DNA of 9,512 bases from an uncultured Bacillota bacterium (GCA_947383065.1 CANDCB010000020.1:1-9512); one strand, 5' to 3'. Shown: positions 1 to 5,944, numbered from the stretch's first letter. The notes: a model not told the origin generated them from the sequence alone. Program-made: numbers and translations.

Positions 1-650
1 TCAGCACGCTTATTGTCATAAGAATAATATTGGCTTAAACTACTTTCATATTCATCTGTAAGGCGTGGATTCTCAGGAAGTGAGTCTGCTAAAGAAACTA
101 TAATTTCTTTTTCAAACCCAATACACTCTACAACATCTTTTATTTCACCATACATGTTGTCGGATGATATAAAAATTTTACTAGAACATGATTGCATTAT
201 TCTTTTTAGATATTCTTTGTTAAAACCTGGACCAAAAGAATTCATTTTAGCTCCAATTTTATTTAATGCTAACATTATATATGCCACTTCTGGCGTTTGG
301 GCCAAACATACTGGAATTTCATCTCCTTTTTTAACGCCAGCTTTAACAAGGGCCTTTGCTAAATCATCGGCTTTTTTAAACATTTCACCATAAGTAATTT
401 TATTTCCTCTATAAAATAAAGCAGTACTACTAAGATTATTTTTATTTCTTTTAAATAATTCTTTATACCATGAATGATTATGTTTAGTTTCAATATTTTT
501 CAAACCTGCTATTGCTGTTCTGCCCTTTTTTGTCTTTATTATTCTTTTTGATGGTTTGCTATCAGGAAGACTTATTAAATTTTTAGCTTCCTTGTACAAA
601 TCATAATAAGGTATTTCACCTGTTTCACTTAATTCTTTTATAAAATTCAT
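1..650 (-). CDS. AMP-forming acyl-CoA synthetase-like enzyme, N-terminal part (cut by window edge)
   Basis: The frame is open from ATG 648-650 to base 1, giving about 216 residues of a longer protein. Seen: after a roughly 70-residue basic leader come the opening elements of the adenylate-forming superfamily: HNHSWYKELF, a short beta strand ALFYRGNKITYGEM, DDLAKALVKAGVKKGDEI, then VCLAQTPEVAYIMLALNKIGAKMNSFGP, the usual 'many propose, one accepts' opening of AMP-binding enzymes. The P-loop-like TSGTTG motif and the adenylation core lie beyond the edge, so substrate cannot be judged; acyl-CoA synthetase is inferred from the N-terminal pattern, and another carboxylate-activating enzyme is possible. 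A perfect AAGGAGG at 657-663 fixes the start. That ribosome binding site overlaps the stop codon of the FAD dehydrogenase upstream (12-nt gap), so the two are almost certainly cotranscribed and perhaps translationally coupled. Confidence 0.85.
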   Translation of the reverse strand, partial: MNFIKELSETGEIPYYDLYKEAKNLISLPDSKPSKRIIKTKKGRTAIAGLKNIETKHNHSWYKELFKRNKNNLSSTALFYRGNKITYGEMFKKADDLAKALVKAGVKKGDEIPVCLAQTPEVAYIMLALNKIGAKMNSFGPGFNKEYLKRIMQSCSSKIFISSDNMYGEIKDVVECIGFEKEIIVSLADSLPENPRLTDEYESSLSQYYSYDNKRA

Positions 651-662
651 ATTAAAACCTCC

Positions 663-2219
663 TTAAATTTCAATTTTTTCTATAATCTTTATTGCGACTT
701 TAATTCCATCAACAGCTGCAGAAGTTATTCCTCCTGCATATCCAGCGCCTTCACCACAGGGATAAATTCCTTCAATATTAGACATTAAATTTTCGTTTCT
801 TACTATGGTAACTGGTGAAGATGACCGTGTTTCTACCCCTGTTAAAACTGCGTCTTTAGAAGCAAATCCTTTAATTTTTTTATCAAATGATAAAATACCT
901 TCTTTTAATGTTTTAGCAACAAATAATGGTAATATTTCATTTAAATTACACAAAGTATAACCAGGCTTATAAGATGGTTTTACTGAACCAATCTTAGTAG
1001 AAGAAACATTATTCATGAAATCTTTAACTAATTGGACTGGAGCGTTATAATTACTTCCACCTAATATAAAGGCTTTTTTTTCAAGTTCTTCTTGAAAAAG
1101 GAGGCCTGCAAGAGGATTATCCCCTTTAAAATCTGTTGTTAAAACATTAACGAGTAAAGCCGAGTTAGCATTTTCTTTATCTCTTTTAAAAGTTGACATT
1201 CCATTTGTAACAATGGTTTCTTTTTCACTTGAAGAAGCTATTACTTCACCACCAGGGCACATGCAAAAGCTATAACAACTTCGTTCTTTACCATGATAAA
1301 CTAATTTATATTCAGCTGGTGGTAAGCTTATATTAGGGTGTTCCCCATATTGAGCTTTATTAATCATTTTTTGATGATGTTCGATTCTAACTCCAACAGA
1401 GAAATTTTTTCTTTTTAAAAGCATATTTTTTTCTAAGAGCATTTTAAATGTATCACGAGCACTATGACCAATTGCTAAAACAAGTGTATCAGTTAAAAAC
1501 TCTTGTTTATTAGTCTTAATTTTTATCATTTTATTTTCACAGTTAAAATCAATCATTTTGGTATTAAAATAATACTTACCGCCACGACTTTCAATATATT
1601 GGCGAATATTTAATAAGATTTTAATTAAGTTATCAGTACCAATATGAGGCTTATTTAAATATAAGATTTCTTCTGGAGCTCCAAATTTATAAAAGTAATT
1701 TAATACTTTTTTAATATATGGCGAATTTATTCCTGTTGTTAGTTTCCCATCGCTAAAAGTTCCAGCACCACCTTCACCAAATTGGACATTGCATAATTCA
1801 TTTAATTGCCCTTTTTCTTTAAAAGTTTTAACATAAGAAATTCTAGATTCTAAGTTATCTCCTTGTTCTAATATAATAGGTTTATAGCCATTATCAATTA
1901 AAGTCAAAGCACAAAATAAGCCTGCTGGACCAGACCCAACAATTATAGGATTATAGCTGCTTTTTCGTTTGGGATTTATTTTGGGTTCAATTTCTTCCTC
2001 GATAATTTTTCCATTTTTATATTTCTTTTCATTTTTAACTTTTATATCAAAAGAATACAAATAATGTATATTTTTTTTATTACGAGCATCGATAGATTTT
2101 TTAGCTATATTAAAAGAAATAACATCATTTGGATTTATTTTATTTTTCTTTAAAACTTCATGTTGTAATTCTTTTGGTTCTAAATTATTATATACTTTAA
2201 AATTATCAATTCGGAGCAT
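663..2219 (-). CDS. FAD-dependent dehydrogenase (COG2509-type NAD(P)/FAD oxidoreductase)
   Basis: A 518-residue two-dinucleotide-binding flavoprotein. Seen: an N-terminal alpha/beta domain (about 1-88) typical of this family; FAD-binding Rossmann motif IIVGSGPAG at 92-100 with the ribose-binding Glu at 118 (IILEQG); the family hallmark GEGGAGTFSDGKLTTG at 148-163; LVLAIGHSARDT near 247-257; a cysteine pair in FCMCPGG at 318-324; and the C-terminal FAD contact CGEGAGYAGGITSAAVDG at 488-505. Known: the family is widespread in Bacillota and its physiological substrate is not established. Start: an in-frame GTG at 2231 would add four residues (MVVS), but ATG 2217-2219 has a GGTGG sequence five bases upstream and a likely promoter whose start point falls at about 2231, so the ATG is preferred. 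Promoter 2238-2246 lies in the gap after pyrH; the acyl-CoA synthetase-like gene follows in the same operon. Confidence 0.9.
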   Translation of the reverse strand: MLRIDNFKVYNNLEPKELQHEVLKKNKINPNDVISFNIAKKSIDARNKKNIHYLYSFDIKVKNEKKYKNGKIIEEEIEPKINPKRKSSYNPIIVGSGPAGLFCALTLIDNGYKPIILEQGDNLESRISYVKTFKEKGQLNELCNVQFGEGGAGTFSDGKLTTGINSPYIKKVLNYFYKFGAPEEILYLNKPHIGTDNLIKILLNIRQYIESRGGKYYFNTKMIDFNCENKMIKIKTNKQEFLTDTLVLAIGHSARDTFKMLLEKNMLLKRKNFSVGVRIEHHQKMINKAQYGEHPNISLPPAEYKLVYHGKERSCYSFCMCPGGEVIASSSEKETIVTNGMSTFKRDKENANSALLVNVLTTDFKGDNPLAGLLFQEELEKKAFILGGSNYNAPVQLVKDFMNNVSSTKIGSVKPSYKPGYTLCNLNEILPLFVAKTLKEGILSFDKKIKGFASKDAVLTGVETRSSSPVTIVRNENLMSNIEGIYPCGEGAGYAGGITSAAVDGIKVAIKIIEKIEI

Positions 2220-2237
2220 AGAAACCACCACTTCTTT

Positions 2238-2246
2238 ATTTTAACA
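2238..2246 (-). promoter_or_regulatory. Extended -10 promoter for the FAD dehydrogenase operon
   Basis: The minus strand reads TGTTAAAAT, an extended -10 (TG, one base, then TAAAAT, one mismatch to TATAAT). No good -35 lies 16-18 bases upstream. The expected start point near 2231 leaves a 12-base leader containing only the ribosome binding site of the ATG at 2219. Confidence 0.45.
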
Positions 2247-2286
2247 TAATAATTTAATAAATCTATTGATTTTTACATTTATTACC

Positions 2287-2317
2287 AAATAAAAAGAATA
2301 AAAGTGAACTTTTTATC
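2287..2317 (-). terminator. Weak intrinsic terminator after pyrH
   Basis: Fifteen bases past the pyrH stop, an inverted repeat (AAAAG/CTTTT core with loop TTCA, extended past two mismatches by GA/TC) is followed on the minus strand by TTTTTATTT. The stem is AT-rich and imperfect, so leaky termination is likely; with the promoter at 2238-2246 it suggests pyrH and the flavoprotein are separate units. Confidence 0.35.
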
Positions 2318-2332
2318 CTTTAATATTATTTT

Positions 2333-3037
2333 TTATATATTTTTTACAATTGTTCCAACTTTTTTTCCTTCTATAACTTTTTTTAAATTTCCTTTTTTAT
2401 TTATATCAAAAACTAAAATAGGAATTTCATTATTCATACAAAGTGTAATAGCAGTTGTATCCATGACATTTAATTTTTTATTTAAAACGTCTAAATATGA
2501 TATTTCACTTATTTTTTTGGCGTTTTTATTCTTCTTAGGGTCAGAATCGTATATCCCATCAACATTAGTAGCTTTTATTAAGGCAGTAGCACTAATTTCG
2601 GCAGCTCTTAAGGCAGCGGCAGTATCTGTTGAGAAAAATGGTGAACCAGTTCCACAACCAAAAACTACTACTCTTTTATTTTTTAAGTGTTTTAAGGCTC
2701 TATCTTTAATATAATATTCTGCAATCTGGCGCATTTCAACACCAGTTTGAACTCTAACATCTTGACCTAATTGTTTAAATGCATCACCAAGTGCAAGAGC
2801 GTTCATTGTTGTACCAAGCATTCCAATATAATCAGACGTGCATTGATCCATCTCTTTGTTACTACGACCACGCCAGAAGTTTCCACCGCCAACGACAATT
2901 CCAACTTCTAACCCAAGAGACGTAACATCAACTATTTCTTTACAGATTTCTAAAACTCTTTCAAAATCAATGCCTGTTTCTTTTTCACCAGCTAATGATT
3001 CGCCACTTAATTTTAATAATACTCTTTTATATTCCAT
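2333..3037 (-). CDS. pyrH: UMP kinase (uridylate kinase), amino-acid-kinase fold
   Basis: A 234-residue bacterial UMP kinase, the usual length. It phosphorylates UMP to UDP with ATP in the cytosol, feeding all pyrimidine nucleotides; the family is hexameric and regulated by GTP and UTP. Seen: Lys-9 and the phosphate-binding LKLSGES at 8-14; VGGGNFWRG at 49-57; DYIGMLGTTMNALAL at 69-83 for UMP binding; GTGSPFFSTDTAA at 129-141; and the nucleotide-site segment TNVDGIYDSDPKKN at 157-170. ATG 3035-3037 has AAGGAGA at 3042-3048, four bases upstream. Unusually, neither tsf upstream nor frr downstream, the common pyrH neighbours, is present: an unrecognised gene lies upstream and a flavoprotein downstream. 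The U-tract of a strong terminator ends only 12 bases before the ATG, so transcripts must read through it; see the leader features. Confidence 0.97.
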   Translation of the reverse strand: MEYKRVLLKLSGESLAGEKETGIDFERVLEICKEIVDVTSLGLEVGIVVGGGNFWRGRSNKEMDQCTSDYIGMLGTTMNALALGDAFKQLGQDVRVQTGVEMRQIAEYYIKDRALKHLKNKRVVVFGCGTGSPFFSTDTAAALRAAEISATALIKATNVDGIYDSDPKKNKNAKKISEISYLDVLNKKLNVMDTTAITLCMNNEIPILVFDINKKGNLKKVIEGKKVGTIVKNI

Positions 3038-3049
3038 ATAATCTCCTTC

Positions 3050-3082
3050 AAAAAAAGACTCATTATCAAAAGATAATAAGCC
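3050..3082 (-). terminator. Intrinsic terminator immediately upstream of pyrH (candidate attenuator)
   Basis: On the minus strand GGCTTATTATC pairs with GATAATGAGTC (11 pairs, two of them G-U) around a TTTT loop (3068-3071), followed at once by seven T residues (3050-3056). This is a textbook Rho-independent terminator. It lies between the promoter at 3149-3177 and the pyrH ribosome binding site at 3042-3048, with no room for a promoter between its U-tract and the gene, which is why an attenuator is more likely than the end of the upstream operon. Confidence 0.8.
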
Positions 3083-3083
3083 T

Positions 3084-3128
3084 TTAGTGAAAAATGATAG
3101 TATAAAAATTACTTTTTAAATTACTCAT
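3084..3128 (-). CDS. Putative 14-codon leader peptide of pyrH
   Basis: A short frame, MSNLKSNFYTIIFH, with an excellent ribosome binding site AGAGGAG (3136-3142) seven bases before its ATG. Its TAA stop ends two bases before the 5' arm of the terminator hairpin, so a ribosome finishing the peptide would cover that arm. The second half of the frame is U-rich in RNA (runs of five U at 3104-3108 and 3090-3094). This geometry resembles known UTP-sensitive leader attenuators such as enterobacterial pyrBI (established knowledge), but function here is inferred; the frame could be fortuitous. Confidence 0.45.
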   Translation of the reverse strand: MSNLKSNFYTIIFH

Positions 3129-3134
3129 ACTATC
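3096..3134 (-). promoter_or_regulatory. Leader hairpin covering the leader-peptide start codon
   Basis: GATAGTAT (3127-3134) and ATACTATC (3096-3103) form a perfect 8-bp inverted repeat; the loop contains a second small palindrome, AAAAA-GTAA-TTTTT. The 5' arm takes in the first bases of the leader ATG and the 3' arm is followed by ATTTTT, so it could mask the leader start or act as an RNA-polymerase pause hairpin. The pairing is seen; the role is inferred. Confidence 0.45.
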
Positions 3135-3148
3135 ACTCCTCTAAATAT

Positions 3149-3177
3149 ATAATACATTAATAATATTAAATTAGCAA
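3149..3177 (-). promoter_or_regulatory. Sigma-A promoter of the pyrH leader
   Basis: TTGCTA at 3172-3177 as -35, exactly 17 bases, then TATTAT at 3149-3154 as -10. The predicted start at about 3142 is an A that opens the AGAGGAG ribosome binding site of the 14-codon leader frame, leaving a very short untranslated lead and about 105 nt of transcript before the pyrH ATG. Confidence 0.6.
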
Positions 3178-3188
3178 GTTTAAAATTT

Positions 3189-3605
3189 TTAACTATTATC
3201 TAATAAGCTACTAAATAATTCTAAAATAAAACCGTATTTCTTTAAGTCTAATTTATCTTTTTCATAGTATTCGCATATTTTATTCATATTATATCTAATA
3301 GCTGGTTGTAATAAATATAATTTTCTACCTCTATTTGTTTGCCAATAATAATTTTCTTTAATATAAGACCGCTTTTCACCAAAAGCAAATATGAGCCATA
3401 AACTACCACCTTTAAACTCTAATAACATATGTATTGAGAAGATTTTATTATTTTCTTCTAAATAACAACTATCTAGAACTTTTAAATCTTTAATTTTTTT
3501 ATTAATATTTTTTTCAACAAATTGATGAAGTTTTAATAACATATTTTTTTCTTTTAAGACTTCTTTAAAAATAACATCACTAAAACTTAATTTAATTTCC
3601 TCCAC
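3189..3605 (-). CDS. Hypothetical protein, 138 residues, unrecognised
   Basis: I do not recognise this protein. Seen: a soluble, charged alpha/beta-looking sequence without signal peptide or membrane segment; an N-terminal Lys/Glu-rich helical part (1-40), a central hydrophobic strand region (IHMLLEFKGGSLWLIFAFGEK), an aromatic/basic patch (YYWQTNRGRKLYL), and a C-terminal helical part. There is no obvious catalytic motif. The start is GTG at 3603-3605: an in-frame TAA immediately precedes it, so no upstream start is possible, and GGAGG lies about four bases before. A short frame at 3592-3624 overlaps the start. The ATPase gene ends 81 bases upstream with no terminator between, so cotranscription with it is plausible, but a functional link is only inferred from order. 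No terminator was seen after its stop. Confidence 0.7.
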   Translation of the reverse strand: MEEIKLSFSDVIFKEVLKEKNMLLKLHQFVEKNINKKIKDLKVLDSCYLEENNKIFSIHMLLEFKGGSLWLIFAFGEKRSYIKENYYWQTNRGRKLYLLQPAIRYNMNKICEYYEKDKLDLKKYGFILELFSSLLDNS

Positions 3606-3624
3606 TTATCCTCCAAAACCACAT
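3592..3624 (-). CDS. Possible 10-residue ORF overlapping the start of the 138-residue gene
   Basis: ATG 3622-3624 opens MWFWRISGGN and stops at TAA 3592-3594, overlapping the first codons of the next gene in another frame. It has a good Shine-Dalgarno (GAGG at 3632-3635, seven bases upstream). The product is too short to judge as a protein; if translated it may simply deliver ribosomes to the GTG start, or report on tryptophan supply since codons 2 and 4 are Trp. Chance occurrence is a real alternative. Confidence 0.25.
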   Translation of the reverse strand: MWFWRISGGN

Positions 3625-3686
3625 TTACTTTCCTCTACTTATAATTATTATCTATAATACCTTAATTTCCTTTTTTTATTTATAAA

Positions 3687-4415
3687 TTAATTATTTTCAT
3701 CTTCAAATAATCTTTTTTGCATGTTGTAAGGATTGTCTAGATACATTTTATAAACTTGATAGATTTCTGTTTCTTCATAATCTGTTTTGGCGAAATTATT
3801 ATTTAAATCCAATATTTCACCATTTATATAGGAGATTAAAATTGGAGAATGGGTAGCAATTATAAATTGAGAACCTTTTTTTACTAATTCATCTATCAAA
3901 CATAGTAAAGTCATTTGTCTTGTTGGAGATAGGGCTGCTTCAGGTTCATCTAGAATATATAAACCATTTTTTGTAAATCTATTTTGAATTAATTGTAAAA
4001 AAGATTCACCATGTGATACAGAGTGTAATGATTTGTTGCCATAACCACTAACTCCTAAATCATCTATTTCTGTTATAACATTATAAAAGCTTTCTGAGCG
4101 AAGAAAAAATTTTGTTTCACATCTTCTTTGAAAATAAGGAACATCTAAATACTTATATAAATCGGCATGAGTTTTTCTAGTACTAAACATAAAATTTTGT
4201 GTCCCACCTTCAGGATTTAAACCAACAGCTATTGCTAAAGCTTCCATAAATGTTGATTTCCCAATACCGTTTTCACCAATTAAAAAAGTGACTGGCTTAT
4301 TGAAGTGTACTTCATCTAAAGAATTAATTATAGGTATATTAAAAGGATAAGTTTTAAAATCGCTTACTTCTTCTCTTTTTAATCTGGCTGTTTTTATAAA
4401 TAAATCATCTTTCAA
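3687..4415 (-). CDS. ABC-like AAA-family ATPase (COG3910-type predicted ATPase)
   Basis: About 242 residues and apparently complete for this stand-alone ATPase family. Seen (numbered from the TTG start): KTARLKREEV and YPFNIPII near 8-30; Walker A GENGIGKS at 47-54; NPEGGTQNFMFSTRKTHADLY, typical of COG3910; the ABC-signature-like SVSHGESF at about 132-139; Walker B YILDEPEAALS at 153-163; and the switch His in ATHSPIL. The architecture is SMC/RecF/ABC-like without a coiled coil or membrane domain, so a cytosolic ATPase switch; the cellular role of the family is unknown. Start: GTG 4422-4424 directly abuts the upstream stop but lacks a ribosome binding site; TTG 4413-4415 has AGGTGA about six bases upstream, the same arrangement as the kinase gene at 9295, so TTG is preferred. 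If GTG is right the protein has 245 residues. It is tightly coupled to the C15-like gene upstream. Confidence 0.88.
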   Translation of the reverse strand: MKDDLFIKTARLKREEVSDFKTYPFNIPIINSLDEVHFNKPVTFLIGENGIGKSTFMEALAIAVGLNPEGGTQNFMFSTRKTHADLYKYLDVPYFQRRCETKFFLRSESFYNVITEIDDLGVSGYGNKSLHSVSHGESFLQLIQNRFTKNGLYILDEPEAALSPTRQMTLLCLIDELVKKGSQFIIATHSPILISYINGEILDLNNNFAKTDYEETEIYQVYKMYLDNPYNMQKRLFEDENN

Positions 4416-4424
4416 TATTATCAC

Positions 4425-4895
4425 CTACATATTTTGAAATAAATTAGCAAGAATATCTAATTTTTCAATGTTTTTTATTTTAGGAATATGAATAAAAATC
4501 ATCTGGCATTTTAAATTATTTAAATTAATTAATTTAAGACCGTTATAAAAAATATTATTACATAAATAATTAGTCTTAAAAGATTTTATTACAGTAAAAT
4601 TATTTTCTTTTAATTTATTAATAAGACTTGTATAGTCATAATTAGTACTATAAATTGTTCCTATTTCATCTATGCCATTATATTCTAATCTTATTGTATC
4701 TTTAGGTAATTTTAATTGGCCAAAGGATATAATCAAGTCATAATCACTATTAATTAATTTTCTTTTTAATTCTTTCTCACTAGTTTTTAAACTATTTGTT
4801 AAGTATAGTTTATCATTAATATCTACTTTTATTTTATCTAATAATATTTTTGAAGAATTATTAAGTCCTTTAAATGCTGTATATAAAATTTTCAT
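4425..4895 (-). CDS. Pyroglutamyl-peptidase-like (C15 family) protein, shortened and divergent
   Basis: 156 residues against roughly 200-215 for pyrrolidone-carboxylate peptidases, which remove N-terminal pyroglutamate. Seen: opening MKILYTAFKGLNNSSKILLDKI matches the MKVLLTGFDPF...NPSWEAV start; YDLIISFGQ at 52-60 matches PDIIICVGQ; NYLCNNIFYNGL at 109-120 keeps the catalytic Cys (112) in its YVCNxxFY context; MIFIHIPKI at 132-140 keeps the catalytic His (136) in FIHIP. Missing: the GGR...TPERVAIN loop after the GQ, which carries the catalytic Glu, is shortened to LKLPKDTIRLE with no Glu in place, and GFDPFGG has become AFKG. Peptidase activity is therefore doubtful. ATG 4893-4895 has GGAAG eight bases upstream. 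Its TAG is followed directly by the start region of the ATPase gene, implying coupled synthesis. Family membership is well supported by the Cys/His motifs; function is not. Confidence 0.7.
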   Translation of the reverse strand: MKILYTAFKGLNNSSKILLDKIKVDINDKLYLTNSLKTSEKELKRKLINSDYDLIISFGQLKLPKDTIRLEYNGIDEIGTIYSTNYDYTSLINKLKENNFTVIKSFKTNYLCNNIFYNGLKLINLNNLKCQMIFIHIPKIKNIEKLDILANLFQNM

Positions 4896-4948
4896 CTTAT
4901 TACTTCCTTTCTTATAATTTTAAAATATTAAAGTGTTTCCATGATTTT

Positions 4949-4954
4949 ATTATA
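4949..4954 (-). promoter_or_regulatory. Candidate -10 box for the C15-like/ATPase operon
   Basis: A perfect TATAAT on the minus strand, 54 bases before the ATG at 4895 and just past the terminator of the M23 gene. The hexamer 17 bases upstream (TTTCTT, inside the terminator arm) is a poor -35. It is the best candidate in a gap that must hold a promoter if the terminator works. Confidence 0.4.
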
Positions 4955-4962
4955 GTTGTTTT

Positions 4963-4995
4963 AAATAAAAAAAGAAATATTTTGTTATTTCTTTT
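4963..4995 (-). terminator. Intrinsic terminator of the M23 peptidase gene
   Basis: AAAAGAAATA (4986-4995) and TATTTCTTTT (4970-4979) form a perfect 10-bp stem with a six-base loop, followed on the minus strand by TTTATTT. It starts 18 bases after the M23 gene stop and ends the membrane-protein/M23 transcription unit. Confidence 0.7.
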
Positions 4996-5012
4996 ATAAA
5001 ATTTCATTACAT

Positions 5013-5876
5013 TTAATTATTACTACCGCCTGGATAAGGATTAGGACATATTCCAGCTAAATAGTTTTTACTACACCAACATTCTTGCTTGGGGCTGATT
5101 TTTACCCAAGAGCCACTAGTTTCATATATTCCTACGATAGTTCCATAAGGCATTGTTCGTAAAAGTTTCCCTGATGTTGAAGGTTTGTCTCTAATATTTA
5201 AACCATCCTTACTAGTAACTATATAAGAATCAAGTTGTACTCTAGTTAAATAAGCACTGTATACCCATTTATTTGTTCCTAATCTACTCCATCCACTAGA
5301 GTTTTCATAAACTCTTACTGGTGTACCAAAACATATATTTGCAATTATAGTTCCATTTGGAGCATTACGAACATTTAATCCTTCATCGTCTACATTAAAG
5401 ACATACCAAAAATTATTATTATCATTTGAATAATATTTTATTTGACTACCATATTTCTTTAATGTATTTTCTCCTACAACTTGATCTGGATAAACTTCTA
5501 GGTATTTAAATGGATCATAATCTCCATAATCTAAGTCATTATCTTGCTTCAATAAAGCAAAATGTAAATGGTATGCTCCATTAGCATTAGTCCCTGTATT
5601 TCCCATATTACCAATTTGTTGTCCTATCAACACCTTCTGTCCTGTAGTAACAAGAATTGTTGATAAATGTGTATATCCGCTCCGCATTCCATTCGAATGA
5701 TTAATGAATATTTGTTTTCCGTATGCTTGGCTTTCTTTTATTTTATAAACGGTTCCTTCTTCTACACTATATATTGGTACTTTTTGACCTCCATAATTAG
5801 GATTCCATCCAAAATCTATACATTGCCCATAGTGAGGATAATTCGTTATTCCTATATAATTAACTGGATATCTCAT
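5013..5876 (-). CDS. M23-family peptidoglycan endopeptidase with two SH3-type domains (lysin-like)
   Basis: A 287-residue zinc endopeptidase that would cut peptide crossbridges of peptidoglycan. Seen: M23/LytM domain at about 1-127, with zinc ligands and catalytic His in HYGQCID (His-15, Asp-21), GYTHLS (His-70) and YHLHFAL (His-103, His-105), and the glycine-rich GNMGNTGTNANG loop before the last pair; then two bacterial-SH3-like repeats at about 157-212 (GLNVRNAPNGT ... GWSRLGTNKWVYSAYL) and 217-273 (GLNIRDKPSTSGK ... SWVKIS), the usual wall-targeting modules. There is no signal peptide or membrane segment: the M23 domain starts at residue 1. That is usual for phage endolysins and unusual for housekeeping LytM hydrolases. 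AGGAGG at 5886-5891 fixes the ATG. It follows the membrane-protein gene and an overlapping small frame, and has its own terminator. A domesticated prophage lysin is one reading; no other phage genes are visible. Confidence 0.9.
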   Translation of the reverse strand: MRYPVNYIGITNYPHYGQCIDFGWNPNYGGQKVPIYSVEEGTVYKIKESQAYGKQIFINHSNGMRSGYTHLSTILVTTGQKVLIGQQIGNMGNTGTNANGAYHLHFALLKQDNDLDYGDYDPFKYLEVYPDQVVGENTLKKYGSQIKYYSNDNNNFWYVFNVDDEGLNVRNAPNGTIIANICFGTPVRVYENSSGWSRLGTNKWVYSAYLTRVQLDSYIVTSKDGLNIRDKPSTSGKLLRTMPYGTIVGIYETSGSWVKISPKQECWCSKNYLAGICPNPYPGGSNN

Positions 5877-5944
5877 AAAATTAAGCCTCCTTTTTTAGTC
5901 ATTATTTGTTTACATTTTAATTTATATATTTTTATTTTGTCCAT
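5873..5944 (-). CDS. Possible 23-residue lysine-rich small protein or coupling ORF
   Basis: ATG 5942-5944 opens a 23-codon frame beginning MDKIKIYKLKCKQIM and ending KKGGLIL; its TGA overlaps the M23 gene start as ATGA. AGAGG at 5950-5954 sits five bases before its ATG. Lysines alternate with hydrophobic residues (K-I-K-I-Y-K-L-K-C-K), net charge about +6. The tail codons GGA GGC coincide with the M23 ribosome binding site, so translating it would bring ribosomes onto that start. It is not holin-like because it has no membrane span. A-rich DNA readily gives such frames by chance, so confidence is low. Confidence 0.35.
   Translation of the reverse strand: MDKIKIYKLKCKQIMTKKGGLIL

Noticed and set aside
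154..393. Plus-strand open frame of 79 codons
   Set aside because: It lies wholly within the acyl-CoA synthetase-like gene on the other strand, whose protein has clear family motifs; no ribosome binding site.
2304..2714. Plus-strand open frame of 136 codons with a hydrophobic, membrane-like translation
   Set aside because: It is the antisense shadow of pyrH; Phe/Leu-rich translations are typical of antisense of Lys/Glu-rich AT-rich genes.
2856..3041. Plus-strand open frame of 61 codons
   Set aside because: Antisense to the N-terminal half of pyrH, with no independent support.
3050..3082. Terminator as simply the end of the 138-residue gene's transcript
   Set aside because: It lies over 100 bases past that stop, beyond a well-spaced promoter, and only 12 bases separate its U-tract from the pyrH start, so pyrH transcripts must cross it. 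A dual role cannot be excluded.
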